From Bacteriovoracaceae bacterium UBA2428 (GTDB taxonomy: Bacteria > Bdellovibrionota > UBA2428), in assembly GCA_002343545.1 (NCBI GenBank), contig DDRA01000005.1:1-6390 (forward strand): a stretch of DNA of 6,390 bases, written 5' to 3'. A program made the position numbers and the translations under genes. The notes beneath the pieces were generated by a model that saw only the letters and a list, made by a program, of their open reading frames with translations, made no database searches and had not been told where the DNA came from. This document shows positions 6,369 to 6,390 of this stretch, one piece after another (within the stretch, counting starts at the first letter, position 1; each line of letters starts with the position of its first letter).

Positions 6369-6390
6369 CGCGTTCCCTTCGGCTTTTGGC
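6365..6390 (-). CDS. Possible 3' end of an upstream operon gene
   Basis: On the minus strand, one frame entering from the right edge reads QKPKGTR and stops at a TGA (6365-6367) that overlaps the batA start codon as ATGA. A four-base stop/start overlap of this kind is common in compact operons, and the same arrangement (TTGA) occurs at the batD/amidohydrolase junction. Only seven codons are visible, so no product can be named and the overlap could be chance. Confidence 0.35.
6375..6380 (-). promoter_or_regulatory. Ribosome-binding site of batA
   Basis: The sequence GAAGGG on the minus strand lies 6 nt before ATG 6368 and supports that start. Confidence 0.65.

Overview
This is a GC-rich, almost gap-free bacterial window. 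Its core is a Bat (BatA/BatB/BatD, 'Bacteroides aerotolerance'-type) operon on the minus strand, read from right to left. The two inner-membrane von Willebrand factor A (VWA) proteins, the Sec signal peptides and a C-terminal fragment that looks like an outer-membrane beta-barrel all point to a Gram-negative (diderm) host. The base composition does not fit Bacteroidetes. A Bdellovibrionota- or deltaproteobacteria-like source is plausible, but this is a guess and no marker gene here settles it.

Layout, right to left on the minus strand: a possible last few codons of an upstream gene (6365-6390) overlap the start of batA (5370-6368). A 13-nt gap leads to a batB whose C-terminal half is a BatC-like TPR protein (3464-5356). 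A 14-nt gap leads to batD (1485-3449). A TTGA stop/start overlap then leads to an N-formylglutamate amidohydrolase-family gene (670-1488). Each of the four complete genes has a Shine-Dalgarno sequence 5 to 9 nt before its start, and these decide two starts that length alone would get wrong (batD and the amidohydrolase). No promoter or terminator for this operon is visible; its 5' end lies beyond the right edge.

Layout, left to right on the plus strand: the C-terminal end of a probable outer-membrane barrel protein (1-298) overlaps by 13 nt a small secreted SH3-like protein (286-702). The latter converges on the amidohydrolase gene, with a 33-nt tail-to-tail coding overlap.

How the parts may work together: BatA and BatB are membrane-anchored VWA proteins whose metal-ion-dependent adhesion sites (MIDAS) are intact, and whose charge distribution puts the VWA domains in the periplasm. 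The BatC-like TPR segment fused to BatB, and the large periplasmic part of BatD, would face the same compartment, giving a periplasmic envelope complex. In related operons a MoxR AAA+ ATPase and a DUF58 protein lie upstream; neither is in this window. The most notable features are the BatB-BatC fusion, whose junction looks like a retained BatC signal peptide, and the translationally coupled amidohydrolase. I see no wholly new system, mobile element, CRISPR array or RNA gene.
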